Origin: an uncultured Clostridia bacterium
Lineage (GTDB): Bacteria > Bacillota > Clostridia > Oscillospirales > Ruminococcaceae
DNA length: 64,000 bases
Reading direction: 5' to 3'
NCBI GenBank assembly: GCA_947624675.1
Contig: CANQLI010000001.1
Location: 228,510 to 292,509 of the forward strand
Shown here: positions 35,031 to 44,153 of the stretch, one piece after another
How the letters are laid out: each line of letters starts with the position of its first letter
How positions within the stretch are numbered: position 1 is the stretch's first letter
Position numbers and translations under genes: made by a program
The notes under the pieces: generated by a model
What the model was told of the DNA's origin: nothing
Databases searched by the model: none
What the model saw: the letters and a program-made list of their open reading frames with translations, nothing else

Positions 35031-35969
35031 CTATCTTGACAAAAGCTTTTCCGCTCCTGTAAACATATCCTCAATTATATCTTTAACAGGCTCTACCTTT
35101 TTGACAAGTCCCGCTATCGCTCCGCACAAGAACGAGCCTTCTTCAAGATTTCCGTCCTGTACAGCTTTTCTTAGAGAGCCGACTGTAATCTCCTCAAACT
35201 CCTCCGGGGTTATCGAACCGTTTAACTCACCGGAAGCAAGCTTTTTTGAAAACTTAGTCTTTACATTTCTGCAAGGATGTCCTGTCGATCTTCCCGTGAC
35301 GATAGAATCCGTATCCTTTGCCTTGACTACAAGCTCCTTATATGTCGGGTGTATCTGACACTCCTCAGCTGAAAGGAAACGAGTTCCGACCTGAACCCCC
35401 TCGGCGCCGAGCATAAACGAAGCCGCAACTCCTCTTCCGTCCGCAATTCCACCTGCTGCGATAACCGGGATCTCAACAGCGTCAACCACCTGCGGAACAA
35501 GGCACATCGTAGTATTTTCACCGATATGACCGCCCGACTCGGTACCCTCGGCTATTACTGCGTCAGCTCCCGAGCGCTCCATTCTCTTTGCAAGAGCAAC
35601 GCTCGGCACGACAGGTATAACCTTTATTCCAGCTGCTTTCCACATTTCCATATATTTACCGGGATTCCCCGCGCCTGTCGTCACCATAGGAACATTTTCT
35701 TCTACAACAAGCTTCGCAAGCTCTTCGGCATTAGGCGAAAGAAGCATAACATTTACACCGAACGGCTTGTCCCCGACACTCGCCTTTGTCTTTCTGATCT
35801 GTTCTCTGAGATAGTCGATAGGAGCCGAACCTCCTGCGATGATTCCCACGCCTCCTGCGTTTGACACAGCAGAAGCGAGCGTAGATTCCGCTACCCAAGC
35901 CATACCGCCCTGCAATATCGGATATTTACAGCCCAGAAGCCTTGTGATTTTAGTTTCCTTTGTTGTCAT
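35031..35969 (-). CDS. fabK: Enoyl-ACP reductase II (FMN type)
   Basis: A 312-residue FMN-dependent TIM barrel. CKYPILQGGMAWVA, SNAGGVGIIAGG, EGTESGGHIGE and PVIAAGGIADGRG are typical of FabK. No FabI-type reductase is seen, and FabK enzymes are known to be insensitive to triclosan. The ATG at 35969 is favoured over the one six bases upstream because GGGG is nine bases away. It follows fabH by 14 bases. Confidence 0.95.
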   Translation of the reverse strand: MTTKETKITRLLGCKYPILQGGMAWVAESTLASAVSNAGGVGIIAGGSAPIDYLREQIRKTKASVGDKPFGVNVMLLSPNAEELAKLVVEENVPMVTTGAGNPGKYMEMWKAAGIKVIPVVPSVALAKRMERSGADAVIAEGTESGGHIGENTTMCLVPQVVDAVEIPVIAAGGIADGRGVAASFMLGAEGVQVGTRFLSAEECQIHPTYKELVVKAKDTDSIVTGRSTGHPCRNVKTKFSKKLASGELNGSITPEEFEEITVGSLRKAVQDGNLEEGSFLCGAIAGLVKKVEPVKDIIEDMFTGAEKLLSR

Positions 35970-35983
35970 AATCATATTCCCCT

Positions 35984-36979
35984 TTAGTATTCAAATATTA
36001 CACTGCCGTAGGTAAGCCCCGCTCCGAAGCCTACAAGACAAACCTTATCTCCACGCTTTATCGCTCCGGTGTCAATAGCGTCACAAAGAGCCAACGGAAC
36101 GCTTGCAGAAGAGGTGTTTCCGTACTCCTCAAGGTTCAAGAAAAACCGCTCCAGAGGAAGAGAAAGATTCTTAGCTGCGGTCTCGATTATTCTCTTGTTA
36201 GCCTGATGAGGTATGATACAGTCGATGTCATTTGGTGTTATACCTAACATCTCACAGCTTTTTTCACAAGCTAAGGGAAGGGTTTTCGTCGCGAATTTAT
36301 ATACCACCCTGCCGTCTTGGTATAAGCAGTTATTATCACGCTTAGGCATATCGTCCTCAACCTTCACCTCATCGTTAGAAAACGGGGTGTGTGAATCATA
36401 GCTTTTTGCAAGTAAAAACTTAGCCCCCGTGCCGTCAGCGCCGAGGTATGCCGAATAGATCGAATTCTCACATTTTTCCAGTACCACTGCCGCAGCGCCG
36501 TCCCCGAACAAAACGCAGGTAGAGCGGTCGGTGTAATCGGTTATCTTTGAAAGCTCCTCTGCGGATACAACTAAAGCATATTTTAAATTATCGTCCGTCT
36601 GAAGGTATCTTTTAGCCATATCAAATCCGTATACAAATCCAGAGCAAGCGCAGTTCACATCAATAGCCATTGAGCCTTTTACGCCCAACTCTCTTTGGAT
36701 TATACAGGATATAGACGGAGTAGAATAATCGTTTGTTATAGTGGTAACGATTATAAGACCTATATCCTCCGGTTCGACTCCGGAATTTTTAACAGCCGCC
36801 TTTGCCGCCATTGCTCCGAGATACCATGTCGGCTCTCCGTTAGCTATGTGGCGTTTTTTTATTCCTGTTCTGGTAGTTATCCATTCGTCGTTAGTGTCAA
36901 CGATTTTTGCAAAATCATCGTTTGTCGCAATGATATCCGGGACAAATTTTCCCGCGCCGAGAATTTTTACTCCGACCAT
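35984..36979 (-). CDS. fabH: Beta-ketoacyl-ACP synthase III
   Basis: A 331-residue ketosynthase that starts fatty-acid chains by condensing acyl-CoA with malonyl-ACP. The catalytic Cys112 lies in VNCACSGFVYG, His in IIPHQANKRI and Asn in YGNTSSASVP. First gene of the fab/acc operon, divergent from fabD with overlapping promoters. Confidence 0.97.
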   Translation of the reverse strand: MVGVKILGAGKFVPDIIATNDDFAKIVDTNDEWITTRTGIKKRHIANGEPTWYLGAMAAKAAVKNSGVEPEDIGLIIVTTITNDYSTPSISCIIQRELGVKGSMAIDVNCACSGFVYGFDMAKRYLQTDDNLKYALVVSAEELSKITDYTDRSTCVLFGDGAAAVVLEKCENSIYSAYLGADGTGAKFLLAKSYDSHTPFSNDEVKVEDDMPKRDNNCLYQDGRVVYKFATKTLPLACEKSCEMLGITPNDIDCIIPHQANKRIIETAAKNLSLPLERFFLNLEEYGNTSSASVPLALCDAIDTGAIKRGDKVCLVGFGAGLTYGSVIFEY

Positions 36980-36999
36980 TTTAATACTCCTTTGATTTT

Positions 37000-37050
37000 A
37001 TTGCACATAAAAAATAATATATTGTCAAATCTTAAAAACTGTGATATACT
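37000..37050. promoter_or_regulatory. Overlapping divergent promoters for fabH operon and fabD
   Basis: Rightward: TTGTCA (37022-37027), 17 bases, TGA-TATACT (37045-37050) for fabD. Leftward: TTGACA (37028-37023), 17 bases, TGCAAT (37005-37000) for fabH. The two -35 elements share five bases, so RNA polymerase can use only one at a time and one regulator could control both. No clear FapR or FabT palindrome was found. Confidence 0.6.
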
Positions 37051-37158
37051 TAAAATCAGTGATAATAATATTATACTATAATTAGGGGTAAATATCAAGT
37101 ACAATTTACCAAAAATATCGTAGCACAGCAAAAATAAACTGCATTAAGGAGTGTTATT

Positions 37159-38085
37159 ATGTCAAAAAATGTATTTTTGTTTTCGGGACAAGGCTCACAG
37201 TATGTAGGAATGGCTAAGGAGCTTTATGATAAGTACGAAGGCGCAAAGGCAGTGTTTAAAACCGCAGAGGAGGTTCTTGGTTACGATCTAAAAAAAATAG
37301 TTTTTGAAGGTCCTGATACCGAGCTTAACAAGACCGTTTACTCACAGCCGGCAATAATATCAACCTCCCTTTGTGCATATGAAGCTTTAAGAGCAAACGG
37401 CGTGGAATTTTCAGGTGTCGCAGGCCACTCTCTTGGAGAATACGCGGCTATGGTGATCTCAGGGATAGTTTCTTTAGAAGACGGATTCAGGCTCATAAAA
37501 GCAAGAGCCGAGGCTATGCAGAAAGCAGCCGAGGAAAACTCCGGGGCTATGTGCGCCGTTATCGGGCCTCCAAGTGATGAAGTTGAAAAGGTGTGCGCCG
37601 AGACAGCCGGATATGTTGTTCCGGTAAACTACAATTCTCCGGTTCAGACTGTAATTGCCGGAGATATTTCAGCCGTTGACGCAGCATCAGAGGTTTTCAC
37701 AGAGAGAAAAGCAAGATGTATGAGACTTAATGTTGCCAGCGCCTTTCATTCAAAGCTTATGCAGCCTGCGGCGGAGGAATTTATAAACACAGCAAAAACC
37801 GTATCGTTCAGCGCTCCGTCAGTTGCGTTTTACTCAAATGTTTTAGGCGAAAAACTCACTGACTTTTCAGATATGCCATCTCTCCTTGCGAAACATATAG
37901 TTTCTCCGGTAAGATTTGTAAGCGAGCTTGAGGCTATGAAGCGCGACGGCTTTGACACATTCATTGAGCTAGGTCCGAATAAGGTTTTAACAGGTCTTGT
38001 ACGAAAAACGCTTTCAGATGTATCTTATGCAAATGTGGAAAATGAAAAAACGCTGATAAAGGCTCTTGAAGCGATAAGGGGATAA
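37159..38085 (+). CDS. fabD: Malonyl-CoA-ACP transacylase
   Basis: A 308-residue transacylase loading malonyl onto ACP. LFSGQGSQYVGM, the nucleophile Ser91 in GHSLGEYAA, and His in ASAFHSKLM are present. It is placed alone on the plus strand, opposite the rest of the fab genes, whereas in most Firmicutes it lies between fabK and fabG. AAGGAG precedes the ATG. Confidence 0.96.
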   Translation: MSKNVFLFSGQGSQYVGMAKELYDKYEGAKAVFKTAEEVLGYDLKKIVFEGPDTELNKTVYSQPAIISTSLCAYEALRANGVEFSGVAGHSLGEYAAMVISGIVSLEDGFRLIKARAEAMQKAAEENSGAMCAVIGPPSDEVEKVCAETAGYVVPVNYNSPVQTVIAGDISAVDAASEVFTERKARCMRLNVASAFHSKLMQPAAEEFINTAKTVSFSAPSVAFYSNVLGEKLTDFSDMPSLLAKHIVSPVRFVSELEAMKRDGFDTFIELGPNKVLTGLVRKTLSDVSYANVENEKTLIKALEAIRG

Positions 38086-38096
38086 AAAGTTTGAAA

Positions 38097-38147
38097 ATAA
38101 AAGGACGAACGGATAATGCGCTGTGCATAATCGTTCGTCCTTTTTTA
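38097..38147. terminator. Terminator of fabD
   Basis: Arms AAGGACGAACG and CGTTCGTCCTT with an inner ATGC/GCAT stem, followed by six T. The A-run on the other side would let it also stop the leftward small RNA upstream. Confidence 0.9.
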
Positions 38148-38153
38148 ATTTAA

Positions 38154-38244
38154 AACAGTTGTCCTTATCATAATTTTACGAGCAGCATAAGCCCTTTTCA
38201 AGCCTCCGCCCAAGGCACTTAGTAAAAGCCTATGCCGGACTGTT
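38154..38244 (-). ncRNA. Candidate small structured RNA of unknown family
   Basis: Leftward the stretch starts just after a promoter-like element and folds end to end: GTCC (near 38240) pairs with GGAC (near 38161), an inner GCATAGGC pairs with GCTTATGC, CTTTT with AAAAG, and a central hairpin GCCTTGGGCGGAGGC closes on GCCT/AGGC. No ORF fills it. The fabD terminator could end it. I cannot match it to SRP, 6S, tmRNA or a known riboswitch. Confidence 0.4.
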
Positions 38245-38274
38245 ATTTTATGAATAAACTATGAATATTGTAAA
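38245..38274 (-). promoter_or_regulatory. Promoter-like element for the candidate small RNA
   Basis: Leftward TTTACA, 18 bases, TAAAAT, ending where the foldable segment starts. Confidence 0.4.
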
Positions 38275-38308
38275 CATTTCGTTACAAAACATAATTTATT
38301 TTATGAAG

Positions 38309-38334
38309 AATGTACGTTTGCGTACATTTTTTCG
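38309..38334 (+). terminator. Small hairpin with T-run
   Basis: AATGTACG tttg CGTACATT followed by TTTT read rightward. It lies 64 bases past the cls stop. Its tail direction does not suit cls, so which transcript it ends is unclear. Confidence 0.5.
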
Positions 38335-38397
38335 TGATTTTGGACTATTAGTAGAGGGACAAAAAATAAAAACGAAATTCTTAAGTCTCAGCTACTA

Positions 38398-39963
38398 TCA
38401 CAACAGCGGGCCAAACGCCCTTATAAGCGAACCCAGAAGCCGTGAAAACACATTTTTATTCACGCTGTCAAGAGTCAGCTCTTTACATTCAAGAAGTGTC
38501 TTTTCAAAATCGTCCTTAATAGATTCAATAGCATTGGAACGGTACATAAATACCGCATCCTCGAAATGCAGATAAAGACTTCTGAAGTCGGTATTTATCG
38601 TTCCGACAACAGCCTTCTGATCATCAGAAATAAAGTTTTTGGCATGAATAAAGCCGGGTGTATAGCTGTAAAACTTAACGCCTGCCGGAATAAGCTCTCG
38701 GTAATAGCACATTGACATCTGGTGAACATACCACTTATCGTAGATACCCGGCACAATTATCTTTACATCAACACCGCTTTTCGCCGCATACGAAAGAGCT
38801 GTTACGAGCTCATTGTCGATCACAAAATAAGGTGCCGTTATATAAACATAATCCTTTGCTCTGTTAATAATGTCGAGATAAACCGTCTTCCCCACTGCCT
38901 CCAGGTCATTAGGGCAGTCTCCGTACGGAATGACATAGCCTGTATTATCAAAAGCAAAATATTTTTTATCGGAACGATAGATATTGTAATCCTCGTGCTG
39001 CTTTTCATCAAGCTCCCACATCTGAAAAAACATTACGACAAAGCTCATTACGGCATCGCCCTTAAGCATAACACCCGAGTCCTTCCAGTGTCCGAAACGC
39101 TGTTTCTGATTTATATATTCATCCGACAGGTTTATTCCGCCGGTAAATGCCACATTCCCGTCAATAACGGTTATCTTTCTGTGGTCACGGTTATTTTGCT
39201 CAGAAGTGAGGAACGGTTTAAAGCGATTAAAAACCTTACATCTTATCCCGTTTTCATTTAAAACATCGTCATATCCTCCGGGCAGTATAGAAGCGCTCCC
39301 CATACCGTCATATAAAAGCCTTACATCAACTCCCTCGCTCGCCTTTAGGAGTAAAATGTCCAGTATTTGATCCCACATTTTACCGTTGTTTACTATAAAG
39401 TACTCCATAAATATATATCGCTTTGCTTTTTTAAGCTCATCTATAAAAGCCGCAAAAAACTCTTCGCCGACTTTAAAGTACTCAACATCTGTATTTTTAA
39501 ATGTCGGATATCCTGCACATCTTCCGATATATCTTGCGAGAGGGGTAACAGAGCTGTCACACTTGTCGATTTCGCTTATGATTTCATCGTTTTGCTTCAA
39601 ATATCGCCTGCTTGCGCGGCTCACCTCATCGACACGCCTTTTAAAAAAATATCTGTTAAGCTGAAGATGAAGATACAGATATGCGACCGTCATAAATCCC
39701 GGGAGCACAACAAGCGGAACAAGCCAAGCTATCTTATACGACGGATGATCACTAGAATTCACTATCAGAACTGATGTGACCAAGCCCATTAAGGTTTGAA
39801 TAACATATGCCGCCGCAAAGCCTTTTGCTGTGTAGAAATACAATAAAACAAAGAAAATAATCTGAATGGCGATAAGAAATATAACAGTTATTTTTCTGGT
39901 AAACAGTGACTGAATAAGATGCTTTATTTTTTTCTCTCTTAACTTATCCATTATGTTCTGCAT
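38398..39963 (-). CDS. cls: Cardiolipin synthase
   Basis: A 521-residue phospholipase D-type transferase condensing two phosphatidylglycerols. Two membrane segments lie near the N-terminus (VIFLIAIQIIFFVLLYFY and a second before about 115). Two HKD motifs follow: HRKITVIDGNVAFTGG and HAKNFISDDQKAVVG; His, Lys and Asp are present in both. Full length for the Gram-positive Cls2 type. It lies 61 bases after the second ACP gene on the same strand and may be read from the MBOAT operon. Confidence 0.92.
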   Translation of the reverse strand: MQNIMDKLREKKIKHLIQSLFTRKITVIFLIAIQIIFFVLLYFYTAKGFAAAYVIQTLMGLVTSVLIVNSSDHPSYKIAWLVPLVVLPGFMTVAYLYLHLQLNRYFFKRRVDEVSRASRRYLKQNDEIISEIDKCDSSVTPLARYIGRCAGYPTFKNTDVEYFKVGEEFFAAFIDELKKAKRYIFMEYFIVNNGKMWDQILDILLLKASEGVDVRLLYDGMGSASILPGGYDDVLNENGIRCKVFNRFKPFLTSEQNNRDHRKITVIDGNVAFTGGINLSDEYINQKQRFGHWKDSGVMLKGDAVMSFVVMFFQMWELDEKQHEDYNIYRSDKKYFAFDNTGYVIPYGDCPNDLEAVGKTVYLDIINRAKDYVYITAPYFVIDNELVTALSYAAKSGVDVKIIVPGIYDKWYVHQMSMCYYRELIPAGVKFYSYTPGFIHAKNFISDDQKAVVGTINTDFRSLYLHFEDAVFMYRSNAIESIKDDFEKTLLECKELTLDSVNKNVFSRLLGSLIRAFGPLL

Positions 39964-40024
39964 AAATAATTGTATCTCCTTTTTAGCACTCAGCTTATTC
40001 CTTTGATTTTAAGATCCTATTGTT

Positions 40025-40264
40025 TTATGCCCTTTGAGATATTATATCTATCATCTCTCCGACATCCTTCATTCCCGAGACCTCACCCATTGTAAATCTG
40101 ATCTTAAACTCTCTCTCGACCGCTGAAATAAGATTTATGTGCTCGATGCTGTCCCAATCCTCAATGTCATCAGCCGTGGTCCTTTCACTTATCACGATGC
40201 TGTCGTCATCAAACACATCTCTAAAAACCTCATTAAGCCTTTTGATTATCTCCTGTTTGTCCAT
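40025..40264 (-). CDS. Acyl carrier protein of the MBOAT/FkbH cassette
   Basis: A 79-residue carrier protein with ADDIEDWDSIEHINLISAVE; Ser39 is the phosphopantetheine site (DSI in place of the DSL of fatty-acid ACP). WDSIEHI is typical of stand-alone ACPs paired with FkbH-like enzymes. It starts six bases after the FkbH stop, so it is probably the partner that FkbH loads and the MBOAT unloads. Confidence 0.9.
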   Translation of the reverse strand: MDKQEIIKRLNEVFRDVFDDDSIVISERTTADDIEDWDSIEHINLISAVEREFKIRFTMGEVSGMKDVGEMIDIISQRA

Positions 40265-40269
40265 ACTGC

Positions 40270-42045
40270 TTACTCCTTTACTGAAATAACCTTATTTTTG
40301 TCATCATAGCCGCTTATATCAAGCGACCAGACGGTATTTTCTTCATCATCTTCATATACCTTTGTAAATCCGAAATCTTCATAAAGCTTTTTTACCATTT
40401 TGTTTTTAGCGGTAGGATAATAATATCCCTTAAGGGTTTTTATCCCTCTTGACCTCGCTTTTTTAACAAGTGAATCAAGCATTGCATACTCCATATCCCG
40501 CTTAAGCACCCGACAGCTCATAAGCCAAAGAATAATATCAAGACTGTCTGAATTTATTTTTCCTATGACGACTGATACTATTCCGTTGTCGCCGAATTTA
40601 TCGGTAAGCCTTCCGCAAAGACGGATATACTCTTTTGAATTAAAAACTTCGTCCATCTGAGAAGGCGTAAATCTTTTCGTGGTGAGATTAAACTGATTGC
40701 TCTTATTTGTAAGCTGAGTGATCCTCTTAAGGTCAACTGTCTCAAAATCTCTTATTACCGCCTTCATCTCAAGACTTAAAAGATAGTCCTCATAGCTTTC
40801 AAACATAGCTCTTTGCCTATTTCTCTTTGCGTTTGCCTCATACATCTCGTTTCTTTTAAGGTCGTCGTTTGACAGTGATGTAACCTCAAAAAAGCCGCTT
40901 CTGTCGAGCGTTTTTATATAAGAATCAACCTCTTTTATATCCGGCGCTCTGACGCCTAGCTGTGCCGATACTATCGCTCGCTCCGCCGGATTGTCATCGA
41001 CAAACACAAAGCTTTCCGGTAAAAGCCCTATCTCGTCGGCAGTATTTTGTATATTAAGGTCTTTTGGTTCCCAGTTTGCCTTTATAGAAATAAAGTCCTC
41101 CGGTCTTAGCGCTCCGTCCGGGTGATTGAGCCCCGCCAAAGCGTTTTCCTCATCGTTTTTTGAAGCTATTGTCAAAAGCACACCAATATCCCTGTGCGCC
41201 TTGATATATTCCTGAAACTCATAAAACGCCTCTGCCTCTGCGGTCTCCTGTCCGATAGAAATCCCGTCAACACCGTCGTCGCCCACAACTCCGCCCCACA
41301 GAGTATTGTCCAGGTCAAGCGCAAATGCCTTTTTGTTTTTGCCGAGAAGCGATTTTATTATGTTTGATATGTTAAGACAAAGCTCTGGAACAGCGTCAAG
41401 ACACAAGCAGTACTTAAACATATACCACCATTTTGGCTCACACCATTTATCAAGTCCCCAGCTTGTGGAGAGATAATTTATATCATTTATAAAAAAGTTG
41501 TCGTTTGCGTTAGCATAATCATAAAGCCTCAGGTTCAGCCTGCATATGAAGTTAGTCAAGCCGTGAGGGTCGCTTGCGTCCTTGTTCCCGAGGAGCCTGT
41601 AATACGGCAGCTCAAAATTATTCTGTATTATGACCGCGCCGAACAGCGATTTTATCTTGTCCCACATCACTTCAAAATGCTTGTACTGATTTTCGAGCTT
41701 GTTTTCTATATCCTGAGCGCTCATTTCGACACTCAGCTTTTCTGTGATATTTCTCGATGATGTGTGTATATAGACTATGTCCGGAGAAAATTCCAAAAGC
41801 TTTGGATTTTCAAACATAACATCCTGCCAATACTGAGCATACTCACATTCGTAAAACTCAGGGCTTATCCCCTCATTTAACAAAAACAACTCGAGTATCG
41901 AAACTATATCGCTTGTTGTAGATCCTCCCAAAACAGCTATCCTTTTGGTAATTCTCTTTGTACCGTCAGATAAAAGCTCTCTTTTTATGCTTTTTCTCTT
42001 TTTAAGGATAAATCCGCTGTCAAACGGATAATTAAGCGCATCCAT
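40270..42045 (-). CDS. FkbH-like HAD-IIIC / GNAT enzyme (probable glyceryl-ACP loader)
   Basis: A 591-residue protein. The N-terminal ~230 residues look like an SGNH-type fold (IAVLGGSTTSDIV, Ser42). Residues 238-400 form the HAD-IIIC domain with catalytic FALDLDNTLWGGVVGDDG (Asp243, Asp245) and FVDDNPAERAIV. The C-terminal ~160 residues are GNAT-like. In methoxymalonyl-ACP pathways FkbH-like enzymes take 1,3-bisphosphoglycerate and form glyceryl-S-ACP. The polyketide genes of that pathway are absent here; instead the neighbours are an ACP and an MBOAT transferase. Use of glycerate as the acyl donor is inference. Confidence 0.85.
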   Translation of the reverse strand: MDALNYPFDSGFILKKRKSIKRELLSDGTKRITKRIAVLGGSTTSDIVSILELFLLNEGISPEFYECEYAQYWQDVMFENPKLLEFSPDIVYIHTSSRNITEKLSVEMSAQDIENKLENQYKHFEVMWDKIKSLFGAVIIQNNFELPYYRLLGNKDASDPHGLTNFICRLNLRLYDYANANDNFFINDINYLSTSWGLDKWCEPKWWYMFKYCLCLDAVPELCLNISNIIKSLLGKNKKAFALDLDNTLWGGVVGDDGVDGISIGQETAEAEAFYEFQEYIKAHRDIGVLLTIASKNDEENALAGLNHPDGALRPEDFISIKANWEPKDLNIQNTADEIGLLPESFVFVDDNPAERAIVSAQLGVRAPDIKEVDSYIKTLDRSGFFEVTSLSNDDLKRNEMYEANAKRNRQRAMFESYEDYLLSLEMKAVIRDFETVDLKRITQLTNKSNQFNLTTKRFTPSQMDEVFNSKEYIRLCGRLTDKFGDNGIVSVVIGKINSDSLDIILWLMSCRVLKRDMEYAMLDSLVKKARSRGIKTLKGYYYPTAKNKMVKKLYEDFGFTKVYEDDEENTVWSLDISGYDDKNKVISVKE

Positions 42046-42065
42046 AATATTCTCCTAAATCTGTC

Positions 42066-42641
42066 TTATTGTTCATCTGGGACCGAGGTCGCTACGGGCG
42101 TTGTTGTTGTCACCGCAGAAGTGGTGTTCTCCCTTGGCGGGAATGTCGCCGGTGTGACCGTTGTTATAGTGATACGATCGTCAAACTTTTCCTTGTTTAC
42201 ATTTTTATTGGAATTTATTATGACCGTATTGTCAAGCTTAAATCCAAAAAGCTCCGTATAAGCGTTAGCAATAGTTTTAAGCTCCTCCCTATGCGGTGTT
42301 GTATCAGTAAAATACTCCGATATTTTTTGTGTGTATTCTCCGTTCAGATACGAATTAAACGAAAACTCGGGGAATGTCGCATAATTTCTGTTTTCGCTCT
42401 GTACCCTTCCGCTTGACCTCTCAAGCACAAACAGCGCAGCGGTTATTAAAACAAACACAGCAGTCACAAAGACTACATTAAAAATATTAAAAAGCCTTTT
42501 ACTGTCCCTCTTTCTTTTCTCACCGGGTTTTATTATGCTCTCTTCAGCTTCCGCCGGCTTTTTGATTATCTTTACATCGCTTAGGTTTTCCGAAAAGGTT
42601 TGCATCGCGACTGATCCAGAGCTTACTTTTTTTTCATCCAT
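42066..42641 (-). CDS. Short DHHW-like membrane protein, hydrolase domain missing
   Basis: A 191-residue single-pass protein. A charged cytoplasmic part (1-55) precedes one membrane segment (LFNIFNVVFVTAVFVLITAA). The exterior portion has ENRNYATFPEFSFNSYLNGE and KISEYFTDTTPHREELK, the N-terminal signature of DHHW/AlgJ-like proteins that work with MBOAT transferases. Those are usually near 400 residues with an SGNH-like hydrolase part; here it is replaced by a Thr/Pro-rich tail. ATG 42641 with GAGGTG upstream is preferred to the TTG before it. It may be a scaffold, or the remains of a full protein. Confidence 0.7.
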   Translation of the reverse strand: MDEKKVSSGSVAMQTFSENLSDVKIIKKPAEAEESIIKPGEKRKRDSKRLFNIFNVVFVTAVFVLITAALFVLERSSGRVQSENRNYATFPEFSFNSYLNGEYTQKISEYFTDTTPHREELKTIANAYTELFGFKLDNTVIINSNKNVNKEKFDDRITITTVTPATFPPRENTTSAVTTTTPVATSVPDEQ

Positions 42642-42668
42642 AAACAATCACCTCTCCTCACCCACAAG

Positions 42669-44090
42669 CTAAAACCTGAAATACAAAAACGGATGTACCG
42701 TACTTGTCACAAGCATAATGCTGGACATAACAAGCAAAATAGCATTAGTAAGGGTACCTGCGGCGTTCACGGCAAAATAAGACACTCTCCATTTTCCGGC
42801 AAGCTTTTTCACGGTGTCGATTATCGGAAGTGAGAATATAACAGCGGCTGCCATTAAAGTTATGTACTGAACCATAAGGGTCAGGCTTGTATTATCAATA
42901 AACTCGTTTCCTCCCGCACCAACAAGGTTTTTAAAGAACTGACCAAGAGCGCCGAACGACTCAAAGTAGAATATTCCAAACCCTATTGCTATTACGACCT
43001 TGCTGTAAATATGGGTGAGAAGTGCCGGCCATTTCTTAAGGCGTTTTTTACCGATCTTTGTTTCAATAAATATAAATACGCCCCAGTATAGTCCCCATAT
43101 GATAAAGTTCCAGCTTGCTCCGTGCCAGAATCCCGTACAAAACCATACCAAAAACAGATTCAGATACTGTCTGCGCTTTCCGAAAATCGTAAGGTAAAAA
43201 AGATAGTCTCTGAAAAAGCTTCCGAGAGATATATGCCACCTCTGCCAGAATTCCGTAATGTTTCTGCATACAAACGGATGCTTAAAGTTTTCATCAAAGT
43301 GAAAACCAAATATTCGTCCGAGACCTATCGCTATGTCCGAATATCCGGAAAAGTCGAAGTAATACCAAAGACCTACCGCAATAGCACCATACCACGTTCC
43401 GGCAACAGACAGGCTTTCAAGTGCCGCATAGTTGTTTTCCGCACTTCCGAAAAGCCCTGTTACGAGTGAGCTTAAGCTGTCGGCAATAAGAACCTTTTTA
43501 GCAAGACCTAAACAGATCCTCGATATACCCTCGGATAAATCATCAAGAGTTGTCCTTCTGAAATTTATTTCCTCCTCGACAGTTTTATATCTTACTATCG
43601 GTCCCGCAACAAGCTGTGGGAACAAAGAAACATACATCAGAAAACGCATAAAGTTTTTTTGTACCTTGACTTTTCCCCAGTAGCAATCAATAGTATACGA
43701 TATAGTCTGAAATGTATAAAAGCTTATTCCAATGGGAAGCTCTATATCAGGCACAGGTATGCTTAACCCCGTTATGTAATTTATATTCTGAACTATAAAG
43801 CCGGAATATTTAAACACTACAAGCAGCCCCAAATTGATTATAAGCGAAGCCGCTAATCCGATCTTTGCTCCGACCTTTCCCCTGTACCTGTCGATGACCC
43901 TGCCGTTTATGTAATCGACCGCCGCACTGAAAATCAGCAGCAAAACACAAACCGGCTCTCCCCACGCGTAAAAAACAAGGGAAAACACTATTAGAACAAG
44001 ATTTCTCCATGCAAGATTTTTGCATATAAAATACAAAATCAAACACAGTGGAAGAAATATGTATAAAAAAAGCAGATCTGCAAATATCAC
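42669..44090 (-). CDS. MBOAT family O-acyltransferase (AlgI/DltB-like)
   Basis: A 473-residue polytopic membrane protein with about ten hydrophobic segments. The MBOAT core motifs are GISFYTFQTISYTID, FPQLVAGPIVRY, FWQRWHISLGSFFRDYLF and the active-site His323 in CTGFWHGASWNF. Relatives move acyl groups to extracellular sugars (AlgI, PatA) or teichoic acids (DltB). GTG start with GGAG eight bases upstream. It is the first gene of a four-gene cassette ending with an ACP, which fits a carrier-protein donor as in DltB. Confidence 0.93.
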   Translation of the reverse strand: MIFADLLFLYIFLPLCLILYFICKNLAWRNLVLIVFSLVFYAWGEPVCVLLLIFSAAVDYINGRVIDRYRGKVGAKIGLAASLIINLGLLVVFKYSGFIVQNINYITGLSIPVPDIELPIGISFYTFQTISYTIDCYWGKVKVQKNFMRFLMYVSLFPQLVAGPIVRYKTVEEEINFRRTTLDDLSEGISRICLGLAKKVLIADSLSSLVTGLFGSAENNYAALESLSVAGTWYGAIAVGLWYYFDFSGYSDIAIGLGRIFGFHFDENFKHPFVCRNITEFWQRWHISLGSFFRDYLFYLTIFGKRRQYLNLFLVWFCTGFWHGASWNFIIWGLYWGVFIFIETKIGKKRLKKWPALLTHIYSKVVIAIGFGIFYFESFGALGQFFKNLVGAGGNEFIDNTSLTLMVQYITLMAAAVIFSLPIIDTVKKLAGKWRVSYFAVNAAGTLTNAILLVMSSIMLVTSTVHPFLYFRF

Positions 44091-44153
44091 CTTTATATCT
44101 CCTATTTGTCTGAAATTTTAAGTACCTGTAAATTCTTATTTGACCATATTTTA

